From Hahnella lacustris (lineage in GTDB: Bacteria > Pseudomonadota > Gammaproteobacteria > Burkholderiales > Burkholderiaceae_A), in contig OZ239148.1 in assembly GCA_965194655.1 (NCBI GenBank), positions 1,550,001 through 1,614,000 on the forward strand: a DNA stretch of 64,000 bases, given 5' to 3'. Every line of letters starts with the position of its first letter. Positions within the stretch are counted from its first letter, which is position 1. The notes beneath the pieces are model-generated. The model was given only the letters and a program-made list of their open reading frames with translations, made no database searches and was not told the origin of the DNA. This document shows, one piece after another, positions 24,281 to 34,060 of this stretch. Made by a program: the position numbers and the translations under genes.

Positions 24281-25711
24281 CTAGCGTGGGAAGTCCGCCA
24301 GACCAAAGGGACGCCGGGCCGGCTTCTGGACCCAGACTCGTTTCACGAGCGGGCCCAGGGCTGCCAGGCTGATAAACAACAAAACCAGTTCGATCTGATA
24401 CACCACTGCATATCCGGTCGCGGGACTTTGAAGCACAGGCCCAAGGCCTCCGGCCATCGCATAGCTTCCAATGGCGTCTCGAAGGGCCCCGCCCGCTGCA
24501 ATGGCCAATCCCATGCTGGTGGCCTGCGCGGCCCCCCAGGCGCCAAGGGCCATCCCAGTGAAGCCGCCATCCTCCAAGTTCATGGCGCTCATGAGCGTGC
24601 CAATGGAGACCATGCCAGCGCCAAACCCGATCAGGGCAGTGCCCACTCGAAATGCTGTCGGAGAAGAAAAGGGCTCAGACATCAGGACCAAGGAAAAAGC
24701 CAAGAGCCCGGCCAGAAGGCCAAGGGTGGTGATGAGGTGAGGATTGAGTCCCTTCTGGCTGAGCAGACCCGAGAGGACAAAGGCCATCAGCGCACCGCAA
24801 GCCATCAGGACGGTCAGAAAGCTGGTCGAGGACACAGAGAGGCCCAACACCTCAGCACCGTATGGCTCAAGGATGATGTCTTGCATCGAGAACGCCGCCG
24901 TCGCGGCAAAGACCGCCACCATGAACCGACGGTGTCCTGGGGCCTGAAGAAACCTGCGCCAGGCCAATCGGAACGTGGGCCGCTCTCGGTCCGGCCGGGT
25001 GGCCTCAGGGGACCGGGGCTCCTGCTTCCACATGGCAACCAGATTCAGGAGCATCACAAGGAAGGCGGCTCCCTGAACCACCTGGATCAGCTTGAATTTT
25101 GAAAACGGCTCGAGCAGGATCGAGAAGGCCGCACCACTCACGAGCATGCCAGCGAGCAGCATGGCGTACATCCAGGCCACCATGCGCCCACGACTCTCTG
25201 GAGCCGCCAGATCTGTCGCCAAGGCAAGGCCTGCGGTCTGGACAGTCTGCGCGCCCAGTCCGACCAAGAAAAAGGCAAATGCTGCGCTCAGGGGGCCAAT
25301 CCAAAGCGGCCAGTGGGTATCCCCCGAGAGGAGAATCAACGAGAACGGCAGAATGGCAAGACCCCCGAAGCTCAAGAGGGTCCCCACCCAAAGGTAGGGC
25401 AGCCGCTTCAGGCCCAGAAAGGATCGGTGGGTATCGGATCGAAAGCCGATGAGGGCCCGAAAGGGCGCCACAAGAACAGGTAAGGCCACCATACTCGCCA
25501 CCAGCCAGGCGGCCACACCGAGCTCAACAATCAAGACACGGTTAAGTGTACCGACCAGCAAAGCGGTGATGAGCCCAACGCTCACCTGAAAGAGCGAGAG
25601 CCTGAGCAGGCGCCCCACAGGTAGATCCGGCGTTGCCAAGTCTGCAAAGGGCAGCAGCCGCGGATCTACACGAGACCAGCGTCGAGGATTGAGCATGTCC
25701 ATCAACATCAT
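24281..25711 (-). CDS. lhaA: LH1 assembly protein LhaA (PucC-family MFS)
   Basis: 476-residue membrane protein of the PucC/BCH subfamily of the major facilitator superfamily with about 12 segments. PucC-family blocks include LFQVSVGLITALLVGTLNRVLIVELGV near the N-terminus, GFRSDTHRS, and AFSMQDIILEPYGAEVLG in the middle. LhaA is needed for LH1 assembly, probably by handing bacteriochlorophyll to the antenna polypeptides. ATG 25711 overlaps the bchM stop (ATGA) and is preferred over the longer frame to 25783. The bchM-lhaA-puhA order matches Rhodobacter. Confidence 0.93.
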   Translation of the reverse strand: MMLMDMLNPRRWSRVDPRLLPFADLATPDLPVGRLLRLSLFQVSVGLITALLVGTLNRVLIVELGVAAWLVASMVALPVLVAPFRALIGFRSDTHRSFLGLKRLPYLWVGTLLSFGGLAILPFSLILLSGDTHWPLWIGPLSAAFAFFLVGLGAQTVQTAGLALATDLAAPESRGRMVAWMYAMLLAGMLVSGAAFSILLEPFSKFKLIQVVQGAAFLVMLLNLVAMWKQEPRSPEATRPDRERPTFRLAWRRFLQAPGHRRFMVAVFAATAAFSMQDIILEPYGAEVLGLSVSSTSFLTVLMACGALMAFVLSGLLSQKGLNPHLITTLGLLAGLLAFSLVLMSEPFSSPTAFRVGTALIGFGAGMVSIGTLMSAMNLEDGGFTGMALGAWGAAQATSMGLAIAAGGALRDAIGSYAMAGGLGPVLQSPATGYAVVYQIELVLLFISLAALGPLVKRVWVQKPARRPFGLADFPR

Positions 25712-26466
25712 GGGCGCACGAGCTCCACGGCTTGTGAGGTGTAGAACCCGCAAGAGACTCGGTGGGTTCGAGCCCACTTCCATCCGCTCAGGGAGGGAGC
25801 CTGCTCAATCGACTCTCGCAGCCACTGCAGAGAGATGGGATAGATCGCTGGCGATCGATCGCCCCGAGGAAAGAGCCGGCCAACCGCCATCATGGCCATG
25901 AGCGGCGCAGTGCGTGGCGCGAAGGTAAGCACCATAGAGCGACAGACGCGAGGGGCCAGAGCAGAGATCGCTGCCATCGCCTGGTGTGGGCTGTAATGAA
26001 TGAGGGAGTCCATGGCAACGACATGGTCGAAACCACCAAGCTTCTCGTCGAGCATGTCCCCTGCATGAAAGGTGACGGATCCGCCCCCCAGGTCTTCCGG
26101 AAGACGCTCACGGGCAAGCTGAACCAGATTCGGGGAGAGATCCACCGCAGTCACGCGGGCGCCCTGTCGAGCCAGATCAATGGCGAGCATCCCCGTTCCA
26201 CATCCCGCATCTAGGACACGTCGACCACTGATGCGCTGGACCACCGGCGTGCCCTCGATCCCCATCTCCCGACCGTCGGTTCGACCAGGCTCATCTCCAA
26301 TCCAGCTGCCAATCAATCGGCGCATCTCGTCCCGGCCCTTCCGGACCGTCGCGCGTACGCCACTGACAGGTGCATCGGAAGTGAGCCTTGCCCAGGCCTG
26401 GACCGCCGTGCGGTCGAAGTAGTGTTCGATCTGACTCCGTCGATCGGTATACCGTCCGTCGCTCAT
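25708..26466 (-). CDS. bchM: Mg-protoporphyrin IX O-methyltransferase
   Basis: 252-residue SAM-dependent methyltransferase that esterifies the ring-C propionate of Mg-protoporphyrin IX, the substrate for AcsF. SAM motif I is VLDAGCGTGMLAIDLA. The N-terminal EHYFDRTAVQAWARLTSD is typical of BchM, and the C-terminal half carries FAPRTAPLMAMMAVGRLFPRGDRSP, the family block. It overlaps bchL by one base and lhaA by four, in the order bchL-bchM-lhaA. Confidence 0.95.
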   Translation of the reverse strand: MSDGRYTDRRSQIEHYFDRTAVQAWARLTSDAPVSGVRATVRKGRDEMRRLIGSWIGDEPGRTDGREMGIEGTPVVQRISGRRVLDAGCGTGMLAIDLARQGARVTAVDLSPNLVQLARERLPEDLGGGSVTFHAGDMLDEKLGGFDHVVAMDSLIHYSPHQAMAAISALAPRVCRSMVLTFAPRTAPLMAMMAVGRLFPRGDRSPAIYPISLQWLRESIEQAPSLSGWKWARTHRVSCGFYTSQAVELVRP

Positions 26467-27374
26467 CAGTCGAATCCCAAGAGGTCAAAAATTTCACGGT
26501 CCTTGAGCGACTCCGGCGCCAAGGGGTCGGTTCCTGCCCAGAGCTGGGCGGCAAGACGCAGGTACTCTGCCTTGACAGCTTCCAACTCGGGCGAGGACTC
26601 CATCTCAAACAGGGTGGCCTTTTTGAGTCGACTGCGGCGAATCACATCAAGGTCTGGGAAGTGTGCCAAGCGATTGAGCCCCACACGGTCTGAGAATCGG
26701 TCGATCTGATCCGTCTGCGCACTCCGGTTGGCAATCACACCACCGAGCCGAACCTTGTAGTTCTTTGCCTTTGCGCCAATCGCTTGCACGATGCGGTTCA
26801 TGGCAAAAATGGAGTCAAAGTCGTTGGCTGCAACGATGAGTGCTCGATCTGCGTGCTGAAGCGGGGCGGCGAATCCGCCGCACACCACGTCTCCTAGGAC
26901 GTCGAAGATCACCACATCGGTCTCATCGAGAAGATGGTGTTCCTTGAGAAGCTTCACGGTTTGGCCCACCACATAGCCACCGCAGCCCGTCCCAGCAGGA
27001 GGGCCACCGGCCTCTACACACATGACCCCGTTGTAGCCCTCGTAGACAAAGTCCTCGATGCGGAGCTCCTCGGTGTGGAAATCAACCGACTCCAAGACAT
27101 CAATCACGGTCGGCATCAGAGATTTGGTCAGGGTGAAGGTTGAGTCGTGCTTGGGATCACAGCCGATCTGCAGCACTCGCTTACCCAGCTTAGAAAACGC
27201 CACACTGAGGTTAGAAGAGGTGGTGCTCTTGCCGATTCCACCTTTGCCATAGACCGCAAAGACTTTGGCGTTTCCGATCTTGAGATTGGGGTCGAGCTGC
27301 ACTTGCACGCTGCCCTCCCCATCGGGTGGTCCGCCTCGGCGAATTTCAGAAAATGGAACGCTAACGGTGTTCAT
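26466..27374 (-). CDS. bchL: Dark-operative protochlorophyllide reductase, BchL (Fe protein)
   Basis: 302-residue NifH-like ATPase that passes electrons to BchN-BchB in light-independent protochlorophyllide reduction. The P-loop is YGKGGIGKST (residues 42-51). The [4Fe-4S] ligands shared between the two protomers are Cys131 in GTGCGGYV and Cys165 in GDVVCGGF, matching Rhodobacter Cys126/Cys160. The dimer is oxygen-sensitive, which is notable beside an O2-requiring AcsF. It overlaps bchH by ATGA upstream and bchM downstream by one base. Confidence 0.97.
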   Translation of the reverse strand: MNTVSVPFSEIRRGGPPDGEGSVQVQLDPNLKIGNAKVFAVYGKGGIGKSTTSSNLSVAFSKLGKRVLQIGCDPKHDSTFTLTKSLMPTVIDVLESVDFHTEELRIEDFVYEGYNGVMCVEAGGPPAGTGCGGYVVGQTVKLLKEHHLLDETDVVIFDVLGDVVCGGFAAPLQHADRALIVAANDFDSIFAMNRIVQAIGAKAKNYKVRLGGVIANRSAQTDQIDRFSDRVGLNRLAHFPDLDVIRRSRLKKATLFEMESSPELEAVKAEYLRLAAQLWAGTDPLAPESLKDREIFDLLGFD

Positions 27375-30300
27375 GAGCCTGCTCCCTGGGCAACGCCCTC
27401 GAGTCGATCTTCAAAGAATTCGCCCGCCTTGAGCAGCTTCTGACGGGTCTCTTCATCGGGTGTCCAATAGCGGCGCTCCGAGGCTTCTAGGAGACGGCCC
27501 GCCAACTTGGCTGAGGCTGCTGGGTTCAGTGCTGCCAGACGATCACGCATGGCCTCGTCTTGAATATAGGTCTGGGTGAGCTGCTGATAGACCCAGGGCT
27601 GAACCTGCCCTGTAGTGGCCGACCAGCCCATGGTGTTGGTGAGGTGCGCCTCAATCTGCCGAACGCCCTCGTAGCCGTGTTCCAGCATGGCCTCGTACCA
27701 CTTGGGATTGAGCATTCGAGTGCGGGTCTCAAGGGCCACCTGCTCCGACAGAGATCGCACAACGCCCTGCCCTGAAGTTTGGTCTCCAATGTAGACCGGC
27801 GTGTCTCGTCCTCCCTTGGCCTGGCGGATCAAACGGGAGACGCCCCCCAGCGTGTCAAAGTAGGTGTCTACCGTGGTCACTCCCACCTCGAGTGATTCGA
27901 GATTCTGATAAGCCAAGGAGACATGCTTGAGCGTGGACTGAAGCAGAGCGGGTTGGCGCACAGGTCGACCATTGCGACCATAGGCAAAGCCCTTTCGCTT
28001 GGCGTAGCAGTCGGCCAGTTCGTCCTCGTTCTGCCAGCACCCCTGTTCCACCAAGTGGTTCACGTTCGCACCATAGGCGCCATCTGCATTGCCGAAGACT
28101 CGGAGAGCAGCCGTCTCTAAGTCATCACCCGTGTCCGACATATGCAAGAGCACATGCCGACGAATGGGATTGCACTCGAGGGGCTCATCTGCGGCGCTGG
28201 CTGCCAGAAAGGCCGCCTCAGCCAGCATGCGAATCTGCAAGGGAAGCAGGTCACGGAAGATCCCCGAGAGTGTGATCACGACATCGATGCGTGACCGACC
28301 AAGCTCCTCCAGCGGAATCAGCGATGCGCCTGCAAGCCGCCCGAAGCCATCAAACCGGGGACGTGCGCCCATCAGCGCCATGGCCTGTGCAATGGGTGCG
28401 CCCTCGGTCTTCAGGTTATCGGTGCCCCAGAGCACCATCGCAATGGACTCAGGCGTTCCGTGCCCATCCTCGTGAAAGCGGGCAATCAGGCGCTCGGCCT
28501 GCAGGCTACCGTCCTTCCAGGCGGACCGGCTTGGCATGCGGAAGGGGTCAAACCCATGAATGTTTCGGCCTGTCGGGAGCACATCTGGACTGCGCAACAG
28601 ATCGCCTCCGGGAGAAGGGCGAACAAATCCACCCTCCAAGGCCTTGGAGATGGCCTCGATCTCGGGGTTCATCCGCAGCTCGTGTTCAACACGGGCGAGC
28701 ATCTCGATGAGCTCAAGACACGACGATTGCGAGCCACAAACCGCTCTCCCTGCCTCAATCGAGCGCTCCCTGGACGACGCCGCCTGAATCGCCGCAATGA
28801 CTGCATTCAAACGCTCGACGGGAATGGGCTCTTCATGGTCCACCCCAAATGCTTGCGCCATCGCCCGCAGCACATCCGAACGCTCAGGCGGCGACATGAT
28901 CTTCCCCAGCACATGCAAGCCAGTGGGGATGAGGGTGTGGCTGATGGCGGAGAGACTTGCCGAGAGCGCGTAGAAAGCCTGATCCAGTGCCGCGCCAGAG
29001 ACCGTCGAGAGAGATCCCGGCAAGGGACACTCCAGCTCCAGTGCATGGGCTTGCTCCAGAATGACGCCGGCAAGAACCTCCGCCTCGGAACCCTGCACCA
29101 AGGGCGCCTCCCCAAGCGGTGGCTGAGTGCGCCAGCGATCCAATGACTGCTGAAGGTCAGCGAATCCACGATAAAGCCCTGCCTCAGAGATGCTGGGCGT
29201 GAGGTAGGAGAGCAAGGTGGCGTTGGAGCGCCGCTTCGCAATCGTGCCCTCGGAGGGGTTGTTGGCTGCGTAGAGGTAAAAGTTCGGCAGGCTTCCAATC
29301 AATCGGTCTGGCCAACACGACCCTGATCCGCCTGCCTGCTTTCCAGGCATGAATTCCAGCGCGCCATGCGTCCCAAAGTGCAGGACCGCGTGCGCCTGAA
29401 ACACCGACTTGATGTAGTGATAAAACGCAGAAAAGCCATGCGTCGGTGCCAGGCCGCGATCAAACAGCAGGCGCATGGGGTCGCCCTCCACACCGAAGCC
29501 CGGTTGGAGCAATACCTCCACGGACCCAAAACGCTCTCCCAGCACGAAGAGCTGACGCCCATCGGTGAGCTGCCGACCCGGTGCTCTTCCCCAGCAGGCC
29601 TCAATCTCTGCCAGATGCGGCTCCATTCGGAGGTAATCCGTCACGCTCACACTGGTGAGGACGTTTGCATCCGTGCCATATCGACTCGCGTTTCCACCGA
29701 GGAGCTTTGATCGCAATGCATTCGCATCCTCGGGAAGCTCCACGCGATAGCCCTGAGTTTTCAGGGACTCCAGGAGTGCGAAGAGAGACTCGAACACCGC
29801 CAGATGTGCAGCAGTGCCAACCGATCCACCGTTTGGCGGAAAGTTGAACAAGACCACGGCAAGTCGCTTGTCCTCGGACTCGGTCCGGCGCAAGTCCACC
29901 ATTTTTCTGACCCGAAGGGCCAGCTGCTCCGCACGATCAGGGCAGCTCACCATGTCTTGAGCCGAGTGCACTTCGGTAAAAGTACAGCCGCGATGACAGC
30001 CCTGACAGGTGGCCCCAGACACTCCCGGGCGCCCGCCGTAGACCATGGGAGCAGTTGCTCCATCGAGCTCGGGAATGGCCACCATGATCGTCGATTCCAC
30101 TGGCATGAGACCGCGCTCGGAGGCTCCCCAGTCTGCAAGGGTCTGAAACTCCACCGGATGAGCCGCGACGTACGGGACATTGAGCCGAGCGAGTATGTCC
30201 TCTGCGGCCTGTGCGTCGTTATAGGCTGGCCCCCCAACCAACGAGAAGCCTGTCAGCGAGACCATGGCGTCAATCGTGGGGCGTCCCTCTTCGATAAAGA

Positions 30301-31213
30301 ACGCTTCAATTGCAGGGCGTGCGTCGAGTCCGACTGCAAAGGCAGGAACCACCTCCATGCCCTGAGCCTCCATGGCCCGGATCACGCCGTCATAGTGAGC
30401 AGTGTTTCCAGCCAGAAGATAGGAGCGGAGCAAGAGCAGCCCCACCCGAGGTCGATCTTCCCGGAGCTTGAGTAGTTTGGGGGTTGAGGAGAGTCGGCCC
30501 TTCAAGTCCGGGTGGTACACCCCAAGGTCCGGATAGTCGATCGGGTCTTGCGGTGGCAACTGCCCCCGAAGCCCTTCACGTGAACCACTAGCAAATCGAT
30601 TGATGAGCATGCGCGTCATACTCACCATGTTGTCTTGCGAGCCCCCCAGCCAATACTGCAGGCCCAGAAAGTACACGCGCACGTCCTGCGCAGTCCCTGG
30701 GATAAATCGAAGAATCTTCGGAAGCCGACGCAGCATGCGCATCTGCTGCTCACCTGAGCCACCGCGAGCGCTACGGCCAGAGTCACCAGCCTCCGGCTGC
30801 TTGCCGCGTAAACGCTTGAGAAATGCCATCGGCCCCGTCGCAGGTTTGGACATGTCGAAACGGCCCAAGCGAGTGAGCTTGACCACCTCTGCCGCAGACA
30901 TCGCGCACAGCATGGCGTCGCACTGGTCCCTGCGCGCCTGGAGCGCACTGAGCACCGGCAAAAAATGTTCCTCAAGAAAGAGCATCGTGACAATGAGGAT
31001 GTCGGCCTCGCTGATATCTGCGAGTGCCCGAGCAAGCGCATCGAGATCGGCGGTGTACTCGGCCGCGGCGTGCATCTTGAGTCTCACTCCCGGTGCATCG
31101 CGTGCCAGTAACTGGGCCGCATGCGCTGTTGCGGAGGACAGATGAGTGTCCATGGTGATCACGACCACCCGAACAGGCGTTTGAAGGATGCTGGCGTTCG
31201 ATTTAGCGCGCAT
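27371..31213 (-). CDS. bchH: Magnesium chelatase subunit H
   Basis: 1280-residue porphyrin-binding subunit that inserts Mg2+ into protoporphyrin IX with BchI and BchD; first committed step to bacteriochlorophyll. The conserved blocks PVRVVVITMDTHLSSA at the N-terminus, CQGCHRGCTFTEVHSA in the middle, HFGTHGALEFMPGKQAG, and YGANVNHLVEQGCW toward the C-terminus are typical of BchH/CobN. ATG 31213 (MRAKSNASI) is used; an upstream ATG at 31231 adds six Arg-rich residues. It overlaps bchB by 11 bases and bchL by four. The size is slightly above the common 1190-1250 residues. Confidence 0.96.
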   Translation of the reverse strand: MRAKSNASILQTPVRVVVITMDTHLSSATAHAAQLLARDAPGVRLKMHAAAEYTADLDALARALADISEADILIVTMLFLEEHFLPVLSALQARRDQCDAMLCAMSAAEVVKLTRLGRFDMSKPATGPMAFLKRLRGKQPEAGDSGRSARGGSGEQQMRMLRRLPKILRFIPGTAQDVRVYFLGLQYWLGGSQDNMVSMTRMLINRFASGSREGLRGQLPPQDPIDYPDLGVYHPDLKGRLSSTPKLLKLREDRPRVGLLLLRSYLLAGNTAHYDGVIRAMEAQGMEVVPAFAVGLDARPAIEAFFIEEGRPTIDAMVSLTGFSLVGGPAYNDAQAAEDILARLNVPYVAAHPVEFQTLADWGASERGLMPVESTIMVAIPELDGATAPMVYGGRPGVSGATCQGCHRGCTFTEVHSAQDMVSCPDRAEQLALRVRKMVDLRRTESEDKRLAVVLFNFPPNGGSVGTAAHLAVFESLFALLESLKTQGYRVELPEDANALRSKLLGGNASRYGTDANVLTSVSVTDYLRMEPHLAEIEACWGRAPGRQLTDGRQLFVLGERFGSVEVLLQPGFGVEGDPMRLLFDRGLAPTHGFSAFYHYIKSVFQAHAVLHFGTHGALEFMPGKQAGGSGSCWPDRLIGSLPNFYLYAANNPSEGTIAKRRSNATLLSYLTPSISEAGLYRGFADLQQSLDRWRTQPPLGEAPLVQGSEAEVLAGVILEQAHALELECPLPGSLSTVSGAALDQAFYALSASLSAISHTLIPTGLHVLGKIMSPPERSDVLRAMAQAFGVDHEEPIPVERLNAVIAAIQAASSRERSIEAGRAVCGSQSSCLELIEMLARVEHELRMNPEIEAISKALEGGFVRPSPGGDLLRSPDVLPTGRNIHGFDPFRMPSRSAWKDGSLQAERLIARFHEDGHGTPESIAMVLWGTDNLKTEGAPIAQAMALMGARPRFDGFGRLAGASLIPLEELGRSRIDVVITLSGIFRDLLPLQIRMLAEAAFLAASAADEPLECNPIRRHVLLHMSDTGDDLETAALRVFGNADGAYGANVNHLVEQGCWQNEDELADCYAKRKGFAYGRNGRPVRQPALLQSTLKHVSLAYQNLESLEVGVTTVDTYFDTLGGVSRLIRQAKGGRDTPVYIGDQTSGQGVVRSLSEQVALETRTRMLNPKWYEAMLEHGYEGVRQIEAHLTNTMGWSATTGQVQPWVYQQLTQTYIQDEAMRDRLAALNPAASAKLAGRLLEASERRYWTPDEETRQKLLKAGEFFEDRLEGVAQGAGS

Positions 31214-32771
31214 AGAACGCCTTCGCCTCATAGAGGGTATCGAGCGAAATGGGCGAGAGACTACGCTCGCGTGCGTAGGTCTCGGTGTTCTGTCGAGCCT
31301 TTTTACGAACGAAGAATGGGATCTTTTTGAGTGCCTGCTCAGCCTCGTCTGTCCAAACCATCACCGCGATCTCGGAGCTCATCGCCTGTGCGGGTTGCGC
31401 GTCGGTCTCTGCATCCCTGACACCAGATGCGGAGGCTCCTAGATGAGAGGCCGCAGCCTGCTCGTGAAACTCAAAGTCCTCTTTGAACATCGAGAGCAGA
31501 TGTTCTTCAAGGCCCATCATCAAGGGATGGACCCAGGTGTCAAAGAGCACATTGGCGCCCTCAAAGCCCATCTGGGGCGCACGACGAGCCGGGAAGTCTT
31601 GAACGTGAACCGGAGCTGAGATGACCGCACAGGGCAGCCCGAGCCGCTTTGCAATATGCCGCTCCATTTGAGAGCCCAGCACCAGATCGGGTGAGGCCTG
31701 TGCAATGGCCTCCTCCACCGTGAGGTAGTCATCCGTAATGAGCGCCTCGAGCCCATGGGCCTGTGCCTCGGCTCGAATCTCCCTGGCGAACTCACGGCTG
31801 TAGGTTCCCAAGCCCACCACGGTAAATCCCATCTCGTCGCGTGCCACTCGGGCAGCACCCAAGACATGAGTCGCGTCACCAAAGATGAAGACGCGCTTGC
31901 CCGTGAGGTACGCCGCGTCAACGGAGGCTGAATACCAGGGCGCTCGACAGGGCTGCGCAGAAAGCGCTCGCGCCACGCTCTGCTCGGGATCCAAACCTGC
32001 CAGCTCAGCCACCTCGCGGATGAAGGCTTCGGTTCCCTTCGCTCCCATCGGAATGGTCTGGGTGAAGGGTTGACCACAATAGCGCTTGAGATAGCTTGCG
32101 GCCAGCCCTGCGACTTCAGGGTACAAGACCACATTAAATGACGAACGGGACAAATCCGCGAGGTCATCCACCCTGGCATCCCAGGGTGCGACCACCTGGA
32201 CTTCAACACCGATGGCCTCAAGCAACTCCACCACGGCATGCAGATCGTCACGGTGACGAAAGCCCAGACCGGTCGGGCCCAGCACATTGCAAGACCGAGG
32301 GTTACGCGATGTCCCGTCAGTCGCATCCCTTGCTGGACAGAGTCTGCGCACCAGTTGATAGAAGGTCTCAGCAGCTCCCCAGTTTTCCTTCTTCTGGTAG
32401 GCCGGAAGCTCAAGCGGAATGACCGGAATGGGGAGATCTAATGCGGCAGCCAGGCCACCTGGATCGTCCTGAATCAACTCGGCCGTGCAGGATGCGCCGA
32501 CCATGAGAGCCTTTGGCTGAAAGCGCTCGACGGCAGAACGTGCGGACGCTTGAAACAGTGCCGCCGTGTCTTTGCCGAGATCACGTGCCTGAAAGGTGGT
32601 GTAGCTCACTGGGGGCCGACGACGTGCCCGCTCAATCATGGTGAAGAGCAGGTCTGCGTAGGTATCCCCCTGCGGAGCATGGAGTACGTAGTGAACATCG
32701 CGCATGGCTGTGGCGATGCGCATCGCCCCAATATGCGGGGGGCCCTCATAGGTCCAGAGGGAGAGCTGCAT
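31203..32771 (-). CDS. bchB: Dark-operative protochlorophyllide reductase, BchB
   Basis: 522-residue NifK-like subunit. With BchN it forms the catalytic NB-protein that reduces the C17-C18 bond of protochlorophyllide. Asp36 (in HAPQGDTYAD) is the unusual Asp ligand of the NB [4Fe-4S] cluster. GASCTAELIQDDPGG is the conserved cofactor-region block and the C-terminal WTDEAEQALKKIPFFVRKKAR is the family's small terminal domain. It overlaps bchN by one base at its start and bchH at its end. Confidence 0.96.
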   Translation of the reverse strand: MQLSLWTYEGPPHIGAMRIATAMRDVHYVLHAPQGDTYADLLFTMIERARRRPPVSYTTFQARDLGKDTAALFQASARSAVERFQPKALMVGASCTAELIQDDPGGLAAALDLPIPVIPLELPAYQKKENWGAAETFYQLVRRLCPARDATDGTSRNPRSCNVLGPTGLGFRHRDDLHAVVELLEAIGVEVQVVAPWDARVDDLADLSRSSFNVVLYPEVAGLAASYLKRYCGQPFTQTIPMGAKGTEAFIREVAELAGLDPEQSVARALSAQPCRAPWYSASVDAAYLTGKRVFIFGDATHVLGAARVARDEMGFTVVGLGTYSREFAREIRAEAQAHGLEALITDDYLTVEEAIAQASPDLVLGSQMERHIAKRLGLPCAVISAPVHVQDFPARRAPQMGFEGANVLFDTWVHPLMMGLEEHLLSMFKEDFEFHEQAAASHLGASASGVRDAETDAQPAQAMSSEIAVMVWTDEAEQALKKIPFFVRKKARQNTETYARERSLSPISLDTLYEAKAFYAR

Positions 32772-34060
32772 CAGCCAGCCCCTTCCCGAAAAGACCCGAT
32801 GCGCTCGGTTCTGAGGAATGACCGAGCAAAGAGCGCCGCCAAGTCTGCCGCCTGCTCAAAGCCATGAATGGGCGAGAAGACAAGCTCGATCGACCACTTG
32901 GTGAGCTGACCCTTCGCCTCGAAAGGATTGGCGAGGCCCAGCCCGCAGACCACCAGATCTGGGCTTGCGCGCTCACAGCGATCGATCTGCTGCTCCACAT
33001 CCTGCCCCTCAGACAGGGCCGTGTCGGCTGGAAGTAGATCGAGTTCAGCAGACATCACCTGATGATTCAGATAAGGCGTTCCAACCTCCACCAACTCCAT
33101 CTCAAGCTCCCGTGCGAGGAAACGGGCCAAGGGAATTTCCAGCTGTGAGTCAGGGAAGAAAAAGATGCGCTTTCCTGCCAGTCGCGTGCGCCACGTGGCC
33201 AGTGCGCGCTGCGCTCGATCGTATGGCGCAGCCAAGACGGCTGCAGTCTTGCTCGGGTTGATTCCAAAGGCACCCCCTGCGGCCTCAAGCCAGAGTCTCG
33301 TGCCCTCGGCTCCGATCGGGAAAGGCGCCAAAAGCACCTGGGCTCCTCGGGCGGTCAAGGCGCGCGCGGTGTCATTCAGAAAAGGCTGGGCAAGTAGCAC
33401 CCGGGTCTCAGGGCCGATGGCGGGGAGCGACTGAGCACTCTTGCCTGGGAATGCGCGCACGGAGGGGATGCCCATCTCTCGGGCAAGTCCAACAAGCTGG
33501 TCCTCGACCAAGTCTGGAAGACTGCCGACGATGAGCAGCTGTTCAATGTCCGTGGAGGGCGCCAGCGGCACGAGTGCGGCCAGACAGGCATCCTCACCCT
33601 GGGTAAAGGTGGTCTCAATGCCACTCCCGGAATAGTGCACCACACGGACGCGTCCCTGATGAGCCAGGGTCAGACGCTCGGACGCGCGCCCGAGATCAAG
33701 CTTGATGACCTCTGAGGGGCATGAGCCCACCAGAAAGAGGGTCTTGATGTCGGGACGACGCGCGAGCAGTGACTGCACCACCCGGTCGAGCTCCTCGTTG
33801 GCATCTGCCAGACCCGCAAGATCGCGTTCTTCCATGATGGCCGTGGCGAATCTTGGCTCCGCGAAAATCATGACGCCCGCAGCGCTCTGGATGAGGTGAG
33901 CACAGGTCCGTGAGCCCACCACCAGAAAAAAGGCGTCCTGCATTTTTCGATGCAGCCAGACGATGCTGGTGAGGCCACAGAAGACTTCATGCTGGCCCCG
34001 CTCTCGAAGCGGAGTCCATCGCACTGGCTGAAGCCCTTGTGGAGAGGTCGGGGCGTTCAT
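32771..34060 (-). CDS. bchN: Dark-operative protochlorophyllide reductase, BchN
   Basis: 429-residue NifD-like subunit of the NB-protein. The three Cys ligands of its [4Fe-4S] cluster are Cys28 (EVFCGLTS), Cys53 (GSRTCAHL) and Cys114 (VGSCPSEV). ATG 34060 overlaps the bchF stop (ATGA) and matches the family start. The open frame extends to 34246 but those residues are antisense-like to bchF and not BchN. It substitutes for light-dependent POR and is oxygen-sensitive. Confidence 0.96.
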   Translation of the reverse strand: MNAPTSPQGLQPVRWTPLRERGQHEVFCGLTSIVWLHRKMQDAFFLVVGSRTCAHLIQSAAGVMIFAEPRFATAIMEERDLAGLADANEELDRVVQSLLARRPDIKTLFLVGSCPSEVIKLDLGRASERLTLAHQGRVRVVHYSGSGIETTFTQGEDACLAALVPLAPSTDIEQLLIVGSLPDLVEDQLVGLAREMGIPSVRAFPGKSAQSLPAIGPETRVLLAQPFLNDTARALTARGAQVLLAPFPIGAEGTRLWLEAAGGAFGINPSKTAAVLAAPYDRAQRALATWRTRLAGKRIFFFPDSQLEIPLARFLARELEMELVEVGTPYLNHQVMSAELDLLPADTALSEGQDVEQQIDRCERASPDLVVCGLGLANPFEAKGQLTKWSIELVFSPIHGFEQAADLAALFARSFLRTERIGSFREGAG